Shown piece by piece: positions 51,123 to 59,881 of a DNA stretch of 64,000 nt. The stretch is taken from positions 1 through 64,000 of the forward strand of contig CAZNMY010000018.1 in the NCBI GenBank assembly GCA_964574325.1, in the 5' to 3' direction. Within the stretch, counting starts at the first letter, position 1; every line of letters begins with the position of its first letter. Below the pieces are notes generated by a model that saw nothing but the letters and a program-made list of their open reading frames with translations, was not told the origin of the DNA and ran no database searches. Source of the DNA: CAMDPA01 sp964574325 (lineage in GTDB: Bacteria; Pseudomonadota; Alphaproteobacteria; Rhizobiales; Hyphomicrobiaceae). The position numbers and the translations under genes are program-made.

Positions 51123-53507
51123 CTACCGAGAGGTTCGCACCGGCGGGGCGGCGTCCCAGAAGCGGACTTTGCCGTCGTTGCCGGCGACGGCGGCGCGGCT
51201 CCCGTCGGGGGCAAACGCTACGGCGCGTGCAGGTGTGCTACCTTCCGAGGTCGAGCGGACGGCGCGGCTCTGGCGGAGGTGCCAGAGCTGCACGGTTCCA
51301 TCCGCGGCGGCGGACGCGATCATGTCGCCCGCGGGCGAGAACGCGAGGCCCTGCACGCGGCCCTTGTTCTGCGTGTTCAAGCGATAGAGGCTCGACGACG
51401 ACGTACTCCAGACCCGAATGCGTCCATCGTCGGCAGCGGCGGCGAGGTAGCGGCCATCGGGCGAGAACGCCAGCGCCGAGATCGCTTCACGATGGCTTCG
51501 GTAGGTGCGGACCAGCGAAAGATCGCCGGCACGCCACAGCCGCACGTTCGCATCGTCGCCGCCGGTCGCGATGTAGGGGCCGCGCTCTGCGTAAGCCACG
51601 GCCGTCACGGCTCCTTCGTGTGCGGCAACGACACCGATCGGGTTCTGCGTGACGTCGGGGTCCCACACGGCGAGGGAAGCATCCGCGTTCGAGACGATCA
51701 GGCGGCGGCCATCGCGCGAAAAGGCGACCGCGACGACGGCTGCCTCGCCGTACTTGTAGCTCGCGACGCGCTGACCGGTGTCGGCGTCCCAGAGCGCGAC
51801 CCGGCCGGCGGAATGACCGGTCAGCACCCGGCGGCCGGAAACCGCCATGCCGGTGATCTCGCCTTCCGCCGGCTCGATCGTGCGAAGCTCGCCGCCCGTG
51901 ACTGCGTTCCAGACCTTCACGCGACCGTCGGTGCCGGCTGTGACGACCGCCCGACCGTCGGTGGAAAAGCCGACCGCGGTCACCGCGCCGCGATGGCCCG
52001 ACAGCATGGTGAGGCGGGCAGCGTGCGTCTGGTTCGGCGCGACGCGGGCCACCGCCGCTTTCTCGACGACGCGGCGTGCGGGCGCGTTCGTGCTTTCGGT
52101 GGAGCGCAGGAAGCCCGGCATCTCGTCCTTGTAGGCGATGGCCCACCCTGCAATCGCCGCGCCGATGGCGAATTTGACCGCGAAAGACCGCCATGTCTTG
52201 GCGCCTTCGGCCCGCACCGGTTTGGGACGGGGCGGACGGGTGCGCGGGGGAACCGCGACGGGCAGCTTTTCCGGCGAGGCGGCCGCCGTACCTCGGCTCG
52301 GTTTCGACGGCGTCTTCTGGTGTGCGGCTTCGGCTAGCGACGGCGGTGCCGGGGTGGCAGAGGGAGCAGCAGCCGGCCCGCCCTTGCTCGGCGGCGTCGC
52401 GCGGAGTTGATCGCTCTGAAGTTTCTGGGCGGCGAGCGGGCTCACCGGGGCCGCCTCGCCCTTCTGCTTCAGGCCGTCGATATAGTCGAGCATCTGGCCC
52501 GGAGCACCCGGCGCATCGGGCAGCGGCGGCGCCACTCCCGGCTGGACGGTGAGCTTCACCGTGCGGGAACCAGGGGCTGGCGGCTCGGAGGCTCGGCTTG
52601 CGGCGCGCTGAAACCAGCCGGGCTTTGCAGGCTCCGGCGCGAGCAGGTCTCCGCGCCAACTCGCGATCGACTGCGGACGGCTGTCGGGATCGAGCATGAG
52701 AGCGCGATCGACGGCTGCGAGAAAGCGCGGGCGGTAGGCGGCGAGGGCGACTTCCTGCATCGAGGGCAATTCGTCCCTGACGACGCGGGACGGCGCATCG
52801 GGTGGCCGCTTGCCGGAGATCGCGTGGAACAGCGTTGCGCCGAGCGCGTAGATGTCGGTCCATGGGCCCTGGCGCGTGCCGCTCTCGGCGTATTGCTCAT
52901 AGGGGCTGTAGCCCGGCTTCACGAGCGCGCTCACGGTCCGCGTGCGGGCTGCGATCTCGCCTCGCGCCGAGCCGAAATCGATCAGCACGGGCGAGCCGTC
53001 CTTGCGGACGATGATGTTGTCGGGGGCGATGTCGCGGTGCAGGTAGTCCGCGGCGTGGACCGTTTCCAGCGCGTCCAGCAACGGGGCCAACACGTCGTCC
53101 AGCTCGCGCTGACGGGGCGCGCGTCCGAGCGAGCGGAGCCAGCCTTTCAGGCTCTGTCCTTCCTCGAAGGTCAGCACCATGTAGGCGGTGCCGTTCGCCC
53201 TGAAGTAGCGGTAGACGCGGCAGATGTTGGGGTGATCGAAGCGGGCCAGGGCCTTGGCTTCGTCGATGAAGCGGTCGAGCCCCCATTGGAAGTCGGCAGC
53301 GGCGTCGCCATCGCGCGGCACGACCGCCTGGCCTTCGCCGCGGGCTGCGAAATCGGAGGGGAAATATTCCTTGATGGTGACGTGGCGGTTCAGCGCGATC
53401 TCGCGGGCGAGATAGGTCATGCCGAAGCCGCCCGCGCCGAGCACGCGCTCGATGCAGAAATCCCCGACCAGCTCTGTTCCCGACGGAAGCGCCAGAACGT
53501 TGGTCAT
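51123..53507 (-). CDS. Serine/threonine protein kinase with WD40 repeats
   Basis: A 794-residue single-chain signalling protein. Residues 15-290 are a Hanks-type kinase: GAGGFGMTY loop, K46 in HVTIKEYFP, HRDIAPDN at 157-164 and DFG at 177-179, so it should be active. A proline/alanine-rich linker of about 150 residues follows, then one membrane helix (AVKFAIGAAIAGWAIAYKDE, about residue 470). Seven or so WD40 blades follow, each with GH or TGGDD and VKVW-like words. The kinase is thus cytoplasmic and the propeller probably outside. I chose the ATG at 53507, where family similarity starts. Confidence 0.87.
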   Translation of the reverse strand: MTNVLALPSGTELVGDFCIERVLGAGGFGMTYLAREIALNRHVTIKEYFPSDFAARGEGQAVVPRDGDAAADFQWGLDRFIDEAKALARFDHPNICRVYRYFRANGTAYMVLTFEEGQSLKGWLRSLGRAPRQRELDDVLAPLLDALETVHAADYLHRDIAPDNIIVRKDGSPVLIDFGSARGEIAARTRTVSALVKPGYSPYEQYAESGTRQGPWTDIYALGATLFHAISGKRPPDAPSRVVRDELPSMQEVALAAYRPRFLAAVDRALMLDPDSRPQSIASWRGDLLAPEPAKPGWFQRAASRASEPPAPGSRTVKLTVQPGVAPPLPDAPGAPGQMLDYIDGLKQKGEAAPVSPLAAQKLQSDQLRATPPSKGGPAAAPSATPAPPSLAEAAHQKTPSKPSRGTAAASPEKLPVAVPPRTRPPRPKPVRAEGAKTWRSFAVKFAIGAAIAGWAIAYKDEMPGFLRSTESTNAPARRVVEKAAVARVAPNQTHAARLTMLSGHRGAVTAVGFSTDGRAVVTAGTDGRVKVWNAVTGGELRTIEPAEGEITGMAVSGRRVLTGHSAGRVALWDADTGQRVASYKYGEAAVVAVAFSRDGRRLIVSNADASLAVWDPDVTQNPIGVVAAHEGAVTAVAYAERGPYIATGGDDANVRLWRAGDLSLVRTYRSHREAISALAFSPDGRYLAAAADDGRIRVWSTSSSSLYRLNTQNKGRVQGLAFSPAGDMIASAAADGTVQLWHLRQSRAVRSTSEGSTPARAVAFAPDGSRAAVAGNDGKVRFWDAAPPVRTSR

Positions 53508-53840
53508 GCCGGCCCGTGATACAGCGGCGTTCGTACCGCTTGTCCCCATTCCACCACCCGGGCCGCGAGAACACCGCCCGTTGGCGCGGAGCGAATCCTC
53601 CGCCATTAGGAGCCAGCCACGACACTTCGATCACAATGTGGCGGCGGGGACGCAGGACGACACTCGTCCCTCTCGAAACGCATAAGCGCCAACGCCAAGG
53701 ACAAGCAAACCCCGCTTTTCCACACACCGCGCCTTCCCCGCATGGCAGCGCGGTCGACCACGCCCCGTTCGGAGGAAAGCTGCGCGGGAGAATGTGGGGG
53801 GGCAGGGGGTTCGGGGACTGAATTTGGTGAGTGCGCGAAT

Positions 53841-53869
53841 TGGGGTCAGACCCTGCGGGTCTGACCCCA
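53841..53869. repeat. Perfect 13-bp-arm hairpin (GGGGTCAGACC type)
   Basis: TGGGGTCAGACCC at 53841-53853 pairs perfectly with 53857-53869 around a 3-base TGC loop. This GGGGTCAGACC word is a REP-like sequence often seen scattered in proteobacterial genomes. Confidence 0.75.
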
Positions 53870-53884
53870 GGGCCTCACGCCCAG

Positions 53885-54043
53885 CGTGTCATCCTCGGGC
53901 GGGCCGCAGGCTCGACCCGAGGCCCCATTTCGACGGTGGCACCGACGGTATTCGCAAGCACGCACGTCTCCGGCTGCACCATGGGTCGTCGGGAACGCGG
54001 GCTCCGGTCCTGACGGACCTCGCCCACGCCCGAGGATGACACG
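53885..54043. repeat. Long inverted repeat with 16-bp perfect arms
   Basis: CGTGTCATCCTCGGGC at 53885-53900 is the exact reverse complement of 54028-54043. The inner 127 bases carry further hairpins (for example around GGCCGCAGGC). A run of T follows the right arm. The GTCATCCTCGGGC word is typical of a palindromic repeat family in Hyphomicrobiales. Confidence 0.75.
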
Positions 54044-54190
54044 ACGTTTTTTAGCAACACGGTGTGCTACCCCTCCGGGGCCGAAGTGCGCAGTGCCCGG
54101 CAGCACGGTCATCGGGGAGTTTGCGCAATCGGGTGCGCTCGGGATCACCAACATGAACGCCGAACAGCGCCTATATTTTCGAAGGGTACT

Positions 54191-54961
54191 CTATGGCTTG
54201 CCCCCCAGTGCGGTGGTCAGCTCGGCATAGGTTCCAGGGAAATACGACACATTGTGCCAGGGCCGTTTGCCCATGTAGTCGGCGAGCCGGCGGGCCTGAG
54301 CGCCGTCGTGCCCGAACAGAACAACCCGGCGATTGAAATCGTCCTCGGGCAGGTCGATCTTTTTCAGCTCCCCGGACAATACCTTGTCGACCGGGGCATT
54401 CCGTGTTCCGGCAATTCGGCCGATAGCGAAGTCAGCGGCGGGCCGTGCATCGATGAAGACAGCCGTTTTATCTGCGCCGAAGACGCGCTTGATGCCGCCC
54501 AATTCGATGGCGGTCGGTCCGCCGAGCGCGCGCCATACGGGGACACCGAGCTGATAGCGCCGGACGTTCGAGAAACCGGCGTCGACCAGTCGATCGGCAA
54601 GGCGTCGGCTCGCTTGGCAGTACGGACCGTTGCAATAAAGAACGACGGCCTTGGACTTGTCGCCGCCGACCAACCGCGAGACGGCCGCAACCTGCTCGGC
54701 GGCGGGCGCATCCAGAACCACGGCGCCGGGAATATGGCCCGCCTCGAATTCGGCAACGCTCCGCGTGTCGAGAAGAACCGCACTTCCGTCGAGCAGGATG
54801 CGACGGAGCTGCTCGGTGCTGACGTCAGGGGTCTTCGCCCCGGCCTCCGACAGGGTGGCTTGATAGATGTTGTAAACCTGCGCCTCGGTCGAGGTCGGCG
54901 TCATGGCGACGGTCGTCAAAGTCGCCAGGGTCGCTGCAGTAGCCAGATTGCGAATCCTCAT
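54191..54961 (-). CDS. Exported tandem rhodanese protein
   Basis: A 256-residue protein with a signal peptide (ATLATLTTVAMTPTSTEAQ) and two rhodanese domains. In the first (about 45-150) the active loop is CNGPYCQASRR, with the catalytic cysteine in VVLYCNGPYC. In the second (about 160-250) the corresponding loop is LFGHDGAQARR with Gly in place of Cys, so it should be inactive. The protein may transfer sulphur or serve in periplasmic redox chemistry. No quinoprotein or sulphur-oxidation partner is next to it. Confidence 0.85.
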   Translation of the reverse strand: MRIRNLATAATLATLTTVAMTPTSTEAQVYNIYQATLSEAGAKTPDVSTEQLRRILLDGSAVLLDTRSVAEFEAGHIPGAVVLDAPAAEQVAAVSRLVGGDKSKAVVLYCNGPYCQASRRLADRLVDAGFSNVRRYQLGVPVWRALGGPTAIELGGIKRVFGADKTAVFIDARPAADFAIGRIAGTRNAPVDKVLSGELKKIDLPEDDFNRRVVLFGHDGAQARRLADYMGKRPWHNVSYFPGTYAELTTALGGKP

Positions 54962-55088
54962 GGGATGCTCCCGGTTGGCTCGAAGTTGAGATCACCCGCT
55001 GGTGTGGCGAGTGATGCCCAAGAAGCCGATCGAGAGGGTCCAGATCCAACATCGTTGCGCGATGGGACCTATCAGCGTTTGTGCTGGC

Positions 55089-56021
55089 TCAGGCCGTACG
55101 GTTCCAAAGCGGAGTTGCCAGCGGTCCCAGCGCCTCGACGAGGCTCGCCAGAGAAATTCTGACCGCACCGCTCAAGCCCACCTCGTTGGCGAACGTGCCG
55201 CGTTGTCTCGACGTCGCCAGATAAAGGGTTCGCTTGATCGAAGGCATGATGATCGGCCTCGCATCGAGCTTGCCCGACCTGACATCATCGATCACCGAAG
55301 CGTAGGGCAGAATGCAGGAAGCAGCACCGCGAACAGCAAGCGCCCGCATCGCCGAAATCGAGCGAATCTCGTAGGTGACCTTCAGCTCCAGACCGAGATC
55401 GCCCGCCGCCTTGAGGACGGCGGTACGGACACTGTCGCCCTCCTCCGGCATCACGAGCGTTTCGTCCAGCGCCTCGACGAGCGCCACTGGCATGCCCGAA
55501 CGGCCCGCAGCCTGGGTAACGAGTACGAGATCGTCCTGCAGCAGCGCTGTCCGCAAGCAACCCGGTTGATCCGGTACGTCGTAGCAAAGGATGTAGTCGA
55601 GTTCGCCGCCGTCCAGCCGTTTGACAAGGACGTGACTCATTTCTTCGACGAGCCCCAGCATGACTTGGGGCAGGTGCTCGCGGACGTGCAGGGTCAGGTC
55701 CGGTCCGACCAAGGGCATCAGCGCTGGCGTCGTACCCAACCGGATCGCTTCACTCGTGTCTTTTCCCGCTGCGGTGATCTCGGCCTGTGTGCGTTCCACG
55801 AGAGCGATTATTTCGAGTGCGCGTTCGTGCAAAAGCGCGCCGGCCTTCGTAGGCTCGACGCCGCGCGAGTGGCGTGTCAGGAGTGCGACGCCGAGTTGCT
55901 CTTCGAGCTGTCGCGTCTGCATGCTGAGCGCAGTCTGGGCGACATGAAGCAGCTCGGCGGCACGGGTCATGTTGCCTGCTTCGACGACACCGACGAAATA
56001 CTTGAGCTGGCGAAGGTTCAC
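55089..56021 (-). CDS. LysR family transcriptional regulator (nitrogen assimilation control type)
   Basis: A 310-residue LysR regulator. The helix-turn-helix spans NLRQLKYFVGVVEAGNMTRA and LHVAQTALSMQTRQLEEQLG; the effector domain follows from about residue 90. The start is a GTG at 56021, with GGAG 7 bases upstream, because similarity begins with NLRQLKYF; upstream residues look non-coding. It resembles the Nac/Cbl-like group starting MNLRQLKYF. The divergent partner gene is missing: the upstream side holds the end of the EamA gene, so its targets are unclear. Confidence 0.87.
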   Translation of the reverse strand: MNLRQLKYFVGVVEAGNMTRAAELLHVAQTALSMQTRQLEEQLGVALLTRHSRGVEPTKAGALLHERALEIIALVERTQAEITAAGKDTSEAIRLGTTPALMPLVGPDLTLHVREHLPQVMLGLVEEMSHVLVKRLDGGELDYILCYDVPDQPGCLRTALLQDDLVLVTQAAGRSGMPVALVEALDETLVMPEEGDSVRTAVLKAAGDLGLELKVTYEIRSISAMRALAVRGAASCILPYASVIDDVRSGKLDARPIIMPSIKRTLYLATSRQRGTFANEVGLSGAVRISLASLVEALGPLATPLWNRTA

Positions 56022-56189
56022 GACGGGCTCCAGCGCGGCCTGAGCGGCTGTTCTACCGCCAGAGCACGATCCGATGATGCGCGATCTCCATGTGTGATCG
56101 CATGATCGGATGGAGCTGCTCAATCCTCGGCATTCTAAAGCATCTTTGTCCAACCGGCGAATCGCGACGGGATATGCCGCCAGCTCGCC

Positions 56190-57179
56190 TCACCCCGCAT
56201 CATGCCGCTCGACGCCGATCATGGCCCAGGGCCAGATGGGGGAGGGGACGCGGCGGAGCGACAGGGCGTGCTCGCGCCAGATCACGATGAGGCCGGCGGC
56301 GATGACGATCGTCGCGCCGAGCAGCATCGTCGGCGCCGGCACGTCGCCGAACAGGAAGTAGCCGAGCACGATGCCGAACAGCATCGAGGTGTACTCGAAC
56401 GGCGCGACGGTGGAGGCATCGGCGTAGCGGTAGGCCTGCGTCATCGCCATCTGCGAAACGCCACCGAGCAGGCCGCTCAAGATCATCAGCGCCGTCGTCC
56501 AGCCGTCGGGCCAGCTCCATCCGAACGGGGCGGTGAGCAGAAAGCCGAGAGAACCGATCGCGGAGAAGTAGACCACGACCGTCGTCGAGCGCTCGCCGAC
56601 GATGAGCCGGGTGACCACGACGCCGCCGAGTGCCACCGCCATCGCGCCGAAGATCGCGCACATCGCGCCGAACGTCTCGGTCGTCGACGCCGTGCCTCCG
56701 GCCTTCAGGAACGACAGCCGCGGCCACAACATGATGACGACGCCGAAGAGGCCGACCAGCACCGCCGTCCAGCGGAAGGCGCGGACGGTTTCTCCGAGCA
56801 TCAGCGCTGCAAGGATCGTGAGGAAAAGGGGTGCTGCGTAGCCCAGCGCGATCGCATCGGGCAGCGGCAGGTACGCGATCGCCGCGAAGTTGAGGCTCAT
56901 CGCGGTCAGCCCGAGCAGTCCGCGCCAGAAGTGGCCCCACGGGTTCGAGGTCCGGACCGCGTCGAGGAACTCGCCACGCCACGCGGCAAAGCCGAGGATC
57001 GCGACGAGCGCGAAGAAGGCGCGGAAGAAGCAGACCTCGGTGATGACGACGACTGCGGACGACGCCTTGACGCAGGCGGACATCAGCGTGAAGCCGAGAA
57101 CCGATGCGATCTTGAGGAGTATCCCGATCTTCGGGTCAGTCCGACCAGAAAGGTGTCCGCCAGACAATCCAAGGCTCAC
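56190..57179 (-). CDS. EamA (DMT superfamily) transporter
   Basis: A 329-residue inner-membrane transporter with two EamA repeats of five helices each, for example ILLKIASVLGFTLMSACVKA and GLLGLTAMSLNFAAIAYLPL in the first half, and the second repeat starting near FGAMCAIFGAMAVALGG. Substrates of such drug/metabolite exporters range from amino acids to sugars. The start is a GTG at 57179 that overlaps the nudC stop by 4 bases, an arrangement that makes the two genes one unit. Confidence 0.86.
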   Translation of the reverse strand: MSLGLSGGHLSGRTDPKIGILLKIASVLGFTLMSACVKASSAVVVITEVCFFRAFFALVAILGFAAWRGEFLDAVRTSNPWGHFWRGLLGLTAMSLNFAAIAYLPLPDAIALGYAAPLFLTILAALMLGETVRAFRWTAVLVGLFGVVIMLWPRLSFLKAGGTASTTETFGAMCAIFGAMAVALGGVVVTRLIVGERSTTVVVYFSAIGSLGFLLTAPFGWSWPDGWTTALMILSGLLGGVSQMAMTQAYRYADASTVAPFEYTSMLFGIVLGYFLFGDVPAPTMLLGATIVIAAGLIVIWREHALSLRRVPSPIWPWAMIGVERHDAG

Positions 57180-58120
57180 GTCCGCCCCTCGACGAAGTCG
57201 TCGATGAGCGCGCGCGCGATGGCCTGCCGGCCAGGACCGGTCAGCCCGTCCTTGTGCGTGCCTTCGATCATTTGGCGGCATTCGTCGCGCGAGAACCAGC
57301 GGGCGTCGACGAGCTCTTCGGGATCGATCGTCAGATCCGTCGTGGTCGCCTGTGCGATGCAGCCGATCATCAGCGAATGGGGGAACGGCCAGGGTTGCGT
57401 CGAGTGATAGGACACCGCGTCGACCTCGATGCCGGCCTCCTCCATCACCTCGCGTCGGACAGCATCCGCCACGTCCTCGCCGGGCTCGATGAAGCCGGCG
57501 AGCGTCGAATACATGTTGGGTGCGAACCGGCCGGAACGTCCGAGCAGGCAGCTCTGCCGGTCGGGGTGCTCGACCAGCATGATGACGACGGGATCGGTGC
57601 GCGGGAACATATCCGTGCCGCACGACCAGCAGCGGCGTCGCCAGCCCCCGTCGCGGATGCGGGTGGCCCCGCCGCACCTTCCGCAACAGCGGGCGTTGTC
57701 GTGCCAGTGCGCGAGCGCCTTCGCCTTGCCGGCAAGCGACACTTCCTCGCTCGATACGACGCCCTGCATGGCGAGCGAGCGCAAATCGACGGCGGGGCCG
57801 AACATCGCGAGCGCCGCCGGTATCTGCCGTAAGCGAAGCTCGGTGACCGCAATGGCGAAGCGCGCCGCTCCGCCGCTGCGCTCCACGCCGAGAAAGTAGG
57901 GATCGGCCTCCTCGATGCCGGACTTCGCGAGCTCGGCGAGCGTGAACCAGCGCAGGGAGGCCTCGGTTCGAGCCTCGTTGGAGACGATCACCGGCTTGTG
58001 ATCGAGCAGCACGATGAAGCGCGCGTCCGGGTGGCGCCCCAAGGCTGCCAGATACTCCGGGTCCGAACGCTTGCCGCTCTGCCGGTCCAGAAGCGCGCTC
58101 GATCTGAGAGAAGGGATCAT
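57176..58120 (-). CDS. nudC: NADH pyrophosphatase (NUDIX)
   Basis: A 314-residue NudC-type hydrolase that cleaves NADH/NAD (and may decap NAD-capped RNA). The zinc ribbon has C146/C149 and C164/C167 (CCGRCGG and CWSCG). The NUDIX box is GFIEPGEDVADAVRREVMEEAG at about residues 208-229, with the metal glutamates intact. The NADH-specific STQPWPFPHS motif follows. I chose the ATG at 58120; another ATG lies 8 codons upstream. It is translationally coupled to the EamA transporter. Confidence 0.92.
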   Translation of the reverse strand: MIPSLRSSALLDRQSGKRSDPEYLAALGRHPDARFIVLLDHKPVIVSNEARTEASLRWFTLAELAKSGIEEADPYFLGVERSGGAARFAIAVTELRLRQIPAALAMFGPAVDLRSLAMQGVVSSEEVSLAGKAKALAHWHDNARCCGRCGGATRIRDGGWRRRCWSCGTDMFPRTDPVVIMLVEHPDRQSCLLGRSGRFAPNMYSTLAGFIEPGEDVADAVRREVMEEAGIEVDAVSYHSTQPWPFPHSLMIGCIAQATTTDLTIDPEELVDARWFSRDECRQMIEGTHKDGLTGPGRQAIARALIDDFVEGRT

Positions 58121-58221
58121 GAGTTGTCTGCCTCGGCGGCGCACGAAGCACGGAGTGTGCGCCCGCCGTTATCGCATGCTCAATCTTCGCGCATCGTCAC
58201 GTGAAACCGCCGGGCGGCGCC

Positions 58222-58863
58222 TCAAGCCATGCCGCCTGCCTCGAGCGCGAGGAATACCACCCCGATCGCTGCGATCGCAAATCCCATGACCCGAACATGC
58301 GCCCGGCTCATCATCGGCTTCGCATCCGGCGAGACGCGCGACGCCTGCCAAGCCACAGCGGCAATCGTCATCTGAATTGCGGCAAGGCCGACGATATAGG
58401 CGATAACCGGTGTCGGCTCCGCGCCAACCACCGTCTCGGCGAAGGCGTAACCATGCAGCATGCCGGCGACCGCAAAAAGGCCCGCGACCAGCCGGGGCAT
58501 GCGATGTTCAGAGCCCCGTACGACGGCCAGTCCGATGCCGAGCACCGACAATGACAGCAGGACACCGGCATAAGGCACATCGATCCCGGCCAGATGCACC
58601 CCCAAGCCCGTCACCATCGCTACGACGAAAAGGGCGGGGAGGGCGAGGCCGAAACCTCCGATCGCGGCCAGCAGGCCGATCCCGACGACGAAGGCGAAAT
58701 GATCGGCGCCGAGGACCGGATGGCCGATACCCGACAGGAAACCATGCAGAAACGAGGTCGGCATCAGGCCCCCCGTGGGATGGTGGGCGTGCGCCGACAT
58801 CGTATGCAGCGGCAGCAGCACCATCGCGCCCAAGGCCATCCGGCCAGCAGCTCTCGTTCCCAT
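58222..58863 (-). CDS. HupE/UreJ family membrane protein
   Basis: A 213-residue protein with a signal-like N terminus and six or more hydrophobic helices. The family mark is SAHAHHPTGG followed by HGFLSGIGHPVLGADHFAFV, whose histidines and Asp are thought to bind nickel or cobalt. HupE and UreJ are secondary metal transporters. No hydrogenase or urease genes accompany it, so cobalt for B12 is an alternative. I see no cobalamin riboswitch in front of it. Confidence 0.87.
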   Translation of the reverse strand: MGTRAAGRMALGAMVLLPLHTMSAHAHHPTGGLMPTSFLHGFLSGIGHPVLGADHFAFVVGIGLLAAIGGFGLALPALFVVAMVTGLGVHLAGIDVPYAGVLLSLSVLGIGLAVVRGSEHRMPRLVAGLFAVAGMLHGYAFAETVVGAEPTPVIAYIVGLAAIQMTIAAVAWQASRVSPDAKPMMSRAHVRVMGFAIAAIGVVFLALEAGGMA

Positions 58864-59128
58864 ATCGCAATCCCCTCGCGCTCGCAGCGTCGTGAACTAA
58901 CCGAGTAAGGCACGCGGCGCGGGTGGTGTCAAAATCTCGATCAGCGTCTCGACCTGCCTCGTTTTCAGCCTCGCTTGCCTCTTCGTTCGCAGCCGGGGCA
59001 GACATTTGCTGTCCGCAAGGAGCATTGCGTTCGGCCAACCGTTGCACCACCAATGCAGCCACGCAGCCGGCCGGTCGGCAAGATGCTAACCATCGCTGCG
59101 CACGTTCGAAGACGCGGCCGCCCGACCG
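58864..59128. other. Intergenic, nothing recognised
   Basis: A 265-base gap between divergent genes, expected to hold both promoters. I find no riboswitch, operator or gene that I can support. Confidence 0.35.
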
Positions 59129-59773
59129 GTGCAATTTCGCGCCTCAACTCTGGAGCAGACACGCTTGCTGGCAGCATTGTTCGATCTCGCCCGGGATATC
59201 GCCGTGATGGCCGCCGCCGCGGGCGTCGCGTGGTGGTGCTGGGATCAGTACCGCACCTCGACCGAGCGCGGGGACCACGCCGCGCAAGCCGGCCTTCTCG
59301 CTGAACGGCAGTCGGCCGATCTCAAGCTGTGGGTGGAGAAGCTCGACGAGCGGACGACGGCGATCTCGACGCATCTCGCCCAACTGGCGCAGATTGCGCA
59401 ACTGGCTCAGGCTGCGCAAACCGCCCAGGCTGCGTCGCTGGCCGAGGCGAGGTCTGCGTCGGCGAGCGAGCACAGCATGCGCCTGGCGAATGCCGCGCAT
59501 GACGAGGAAGCGCGCATGGCCGCGAAGGTCCGGGTGCACCGTCTGCTGCACAGCACCACGGACCCGTTCCTGACATTCGTCGAGATCGAGAAAGCGCTGG
59601 GCGCCGACGACCTCGCGCCGATCGCCGGAGACCGGCTGCGGCGCGTGTTGATCGAACTCGTCTCCGACGGCGTCGTCGCACAGCTCGACCAGGACCGCTA
59701 TTTCATCGCGAGCGACTATGAAGCCGGCAGCGGCGACGACAGCGACGACGCAGACGGGGACGACGCGGCTTGA
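59129..59773 (+). CDS. Hypothetical membrane-anchored coiled-coil protein
   Basis: A 214-residue protein with a possible membrane helix near the start (LFDLARDIAVMAAAAGVAWW). A long Ala/Gln-rich heptad region follows (AQLAQIAQLAQAAQTAQAAS) that should form a coiled coil. A winged-helix-like C-terminal domain comes next (TFVEIEKALGADDLAPIAGD, with LRRVLIELVSDGVVAQLD), and an acidic tail rich in Asp ends the protein. The start is probably the GTG at 59129. I do not recognise the family. Confidence 0.6.
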   Translation: MQFRASTLEQTRLLAALFDLARDIAVMAAAAGVAWWCWDQYRTSTERGDHAAQAGLLAERQSADLKLWVEKLDERTTAISTHLAQLAQIAQLAQAAQTAQAASLAEARSASASEHSMRLANAAHDEEARMAAKVRVHRLLHSTTDPFLTFVEIEKALGADDLAPIAGDRLRRVLIELVSDGVVAQLDQDRYFIASDYEAGSGDDSDDADGDDAA

Positions 59774-59881
59774 ACCCTTCACCCGCAAACGTCTGCCATG
59801 CCGCACTACCTCCGCGCGCATGGGTTGAATGCGGCAACTTGTCCTGCTAGTTTCAGCGCGTTCATCGGGGGCTCCGATTTC

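Larger units (their letters stand above)
53508..54190. other. Intergenic repeat-rich region
   Basis: About 680 bases with no convincing gene. It contains two palindromic elements, annotated separately at 53841-53869 and 53885-54043, and a T run (TTTTTT) at about 54047-54052 right after the second. The part next to 53507 should hold the kinase promoter, which I cannot place. Confidence 0.5.

Noticed and set aside
58864..59128. Cobalamin riboswitch in front of the HupE-like gene
   Set aside because: I could not find the conserved B12 box or a supporting secondary structure.
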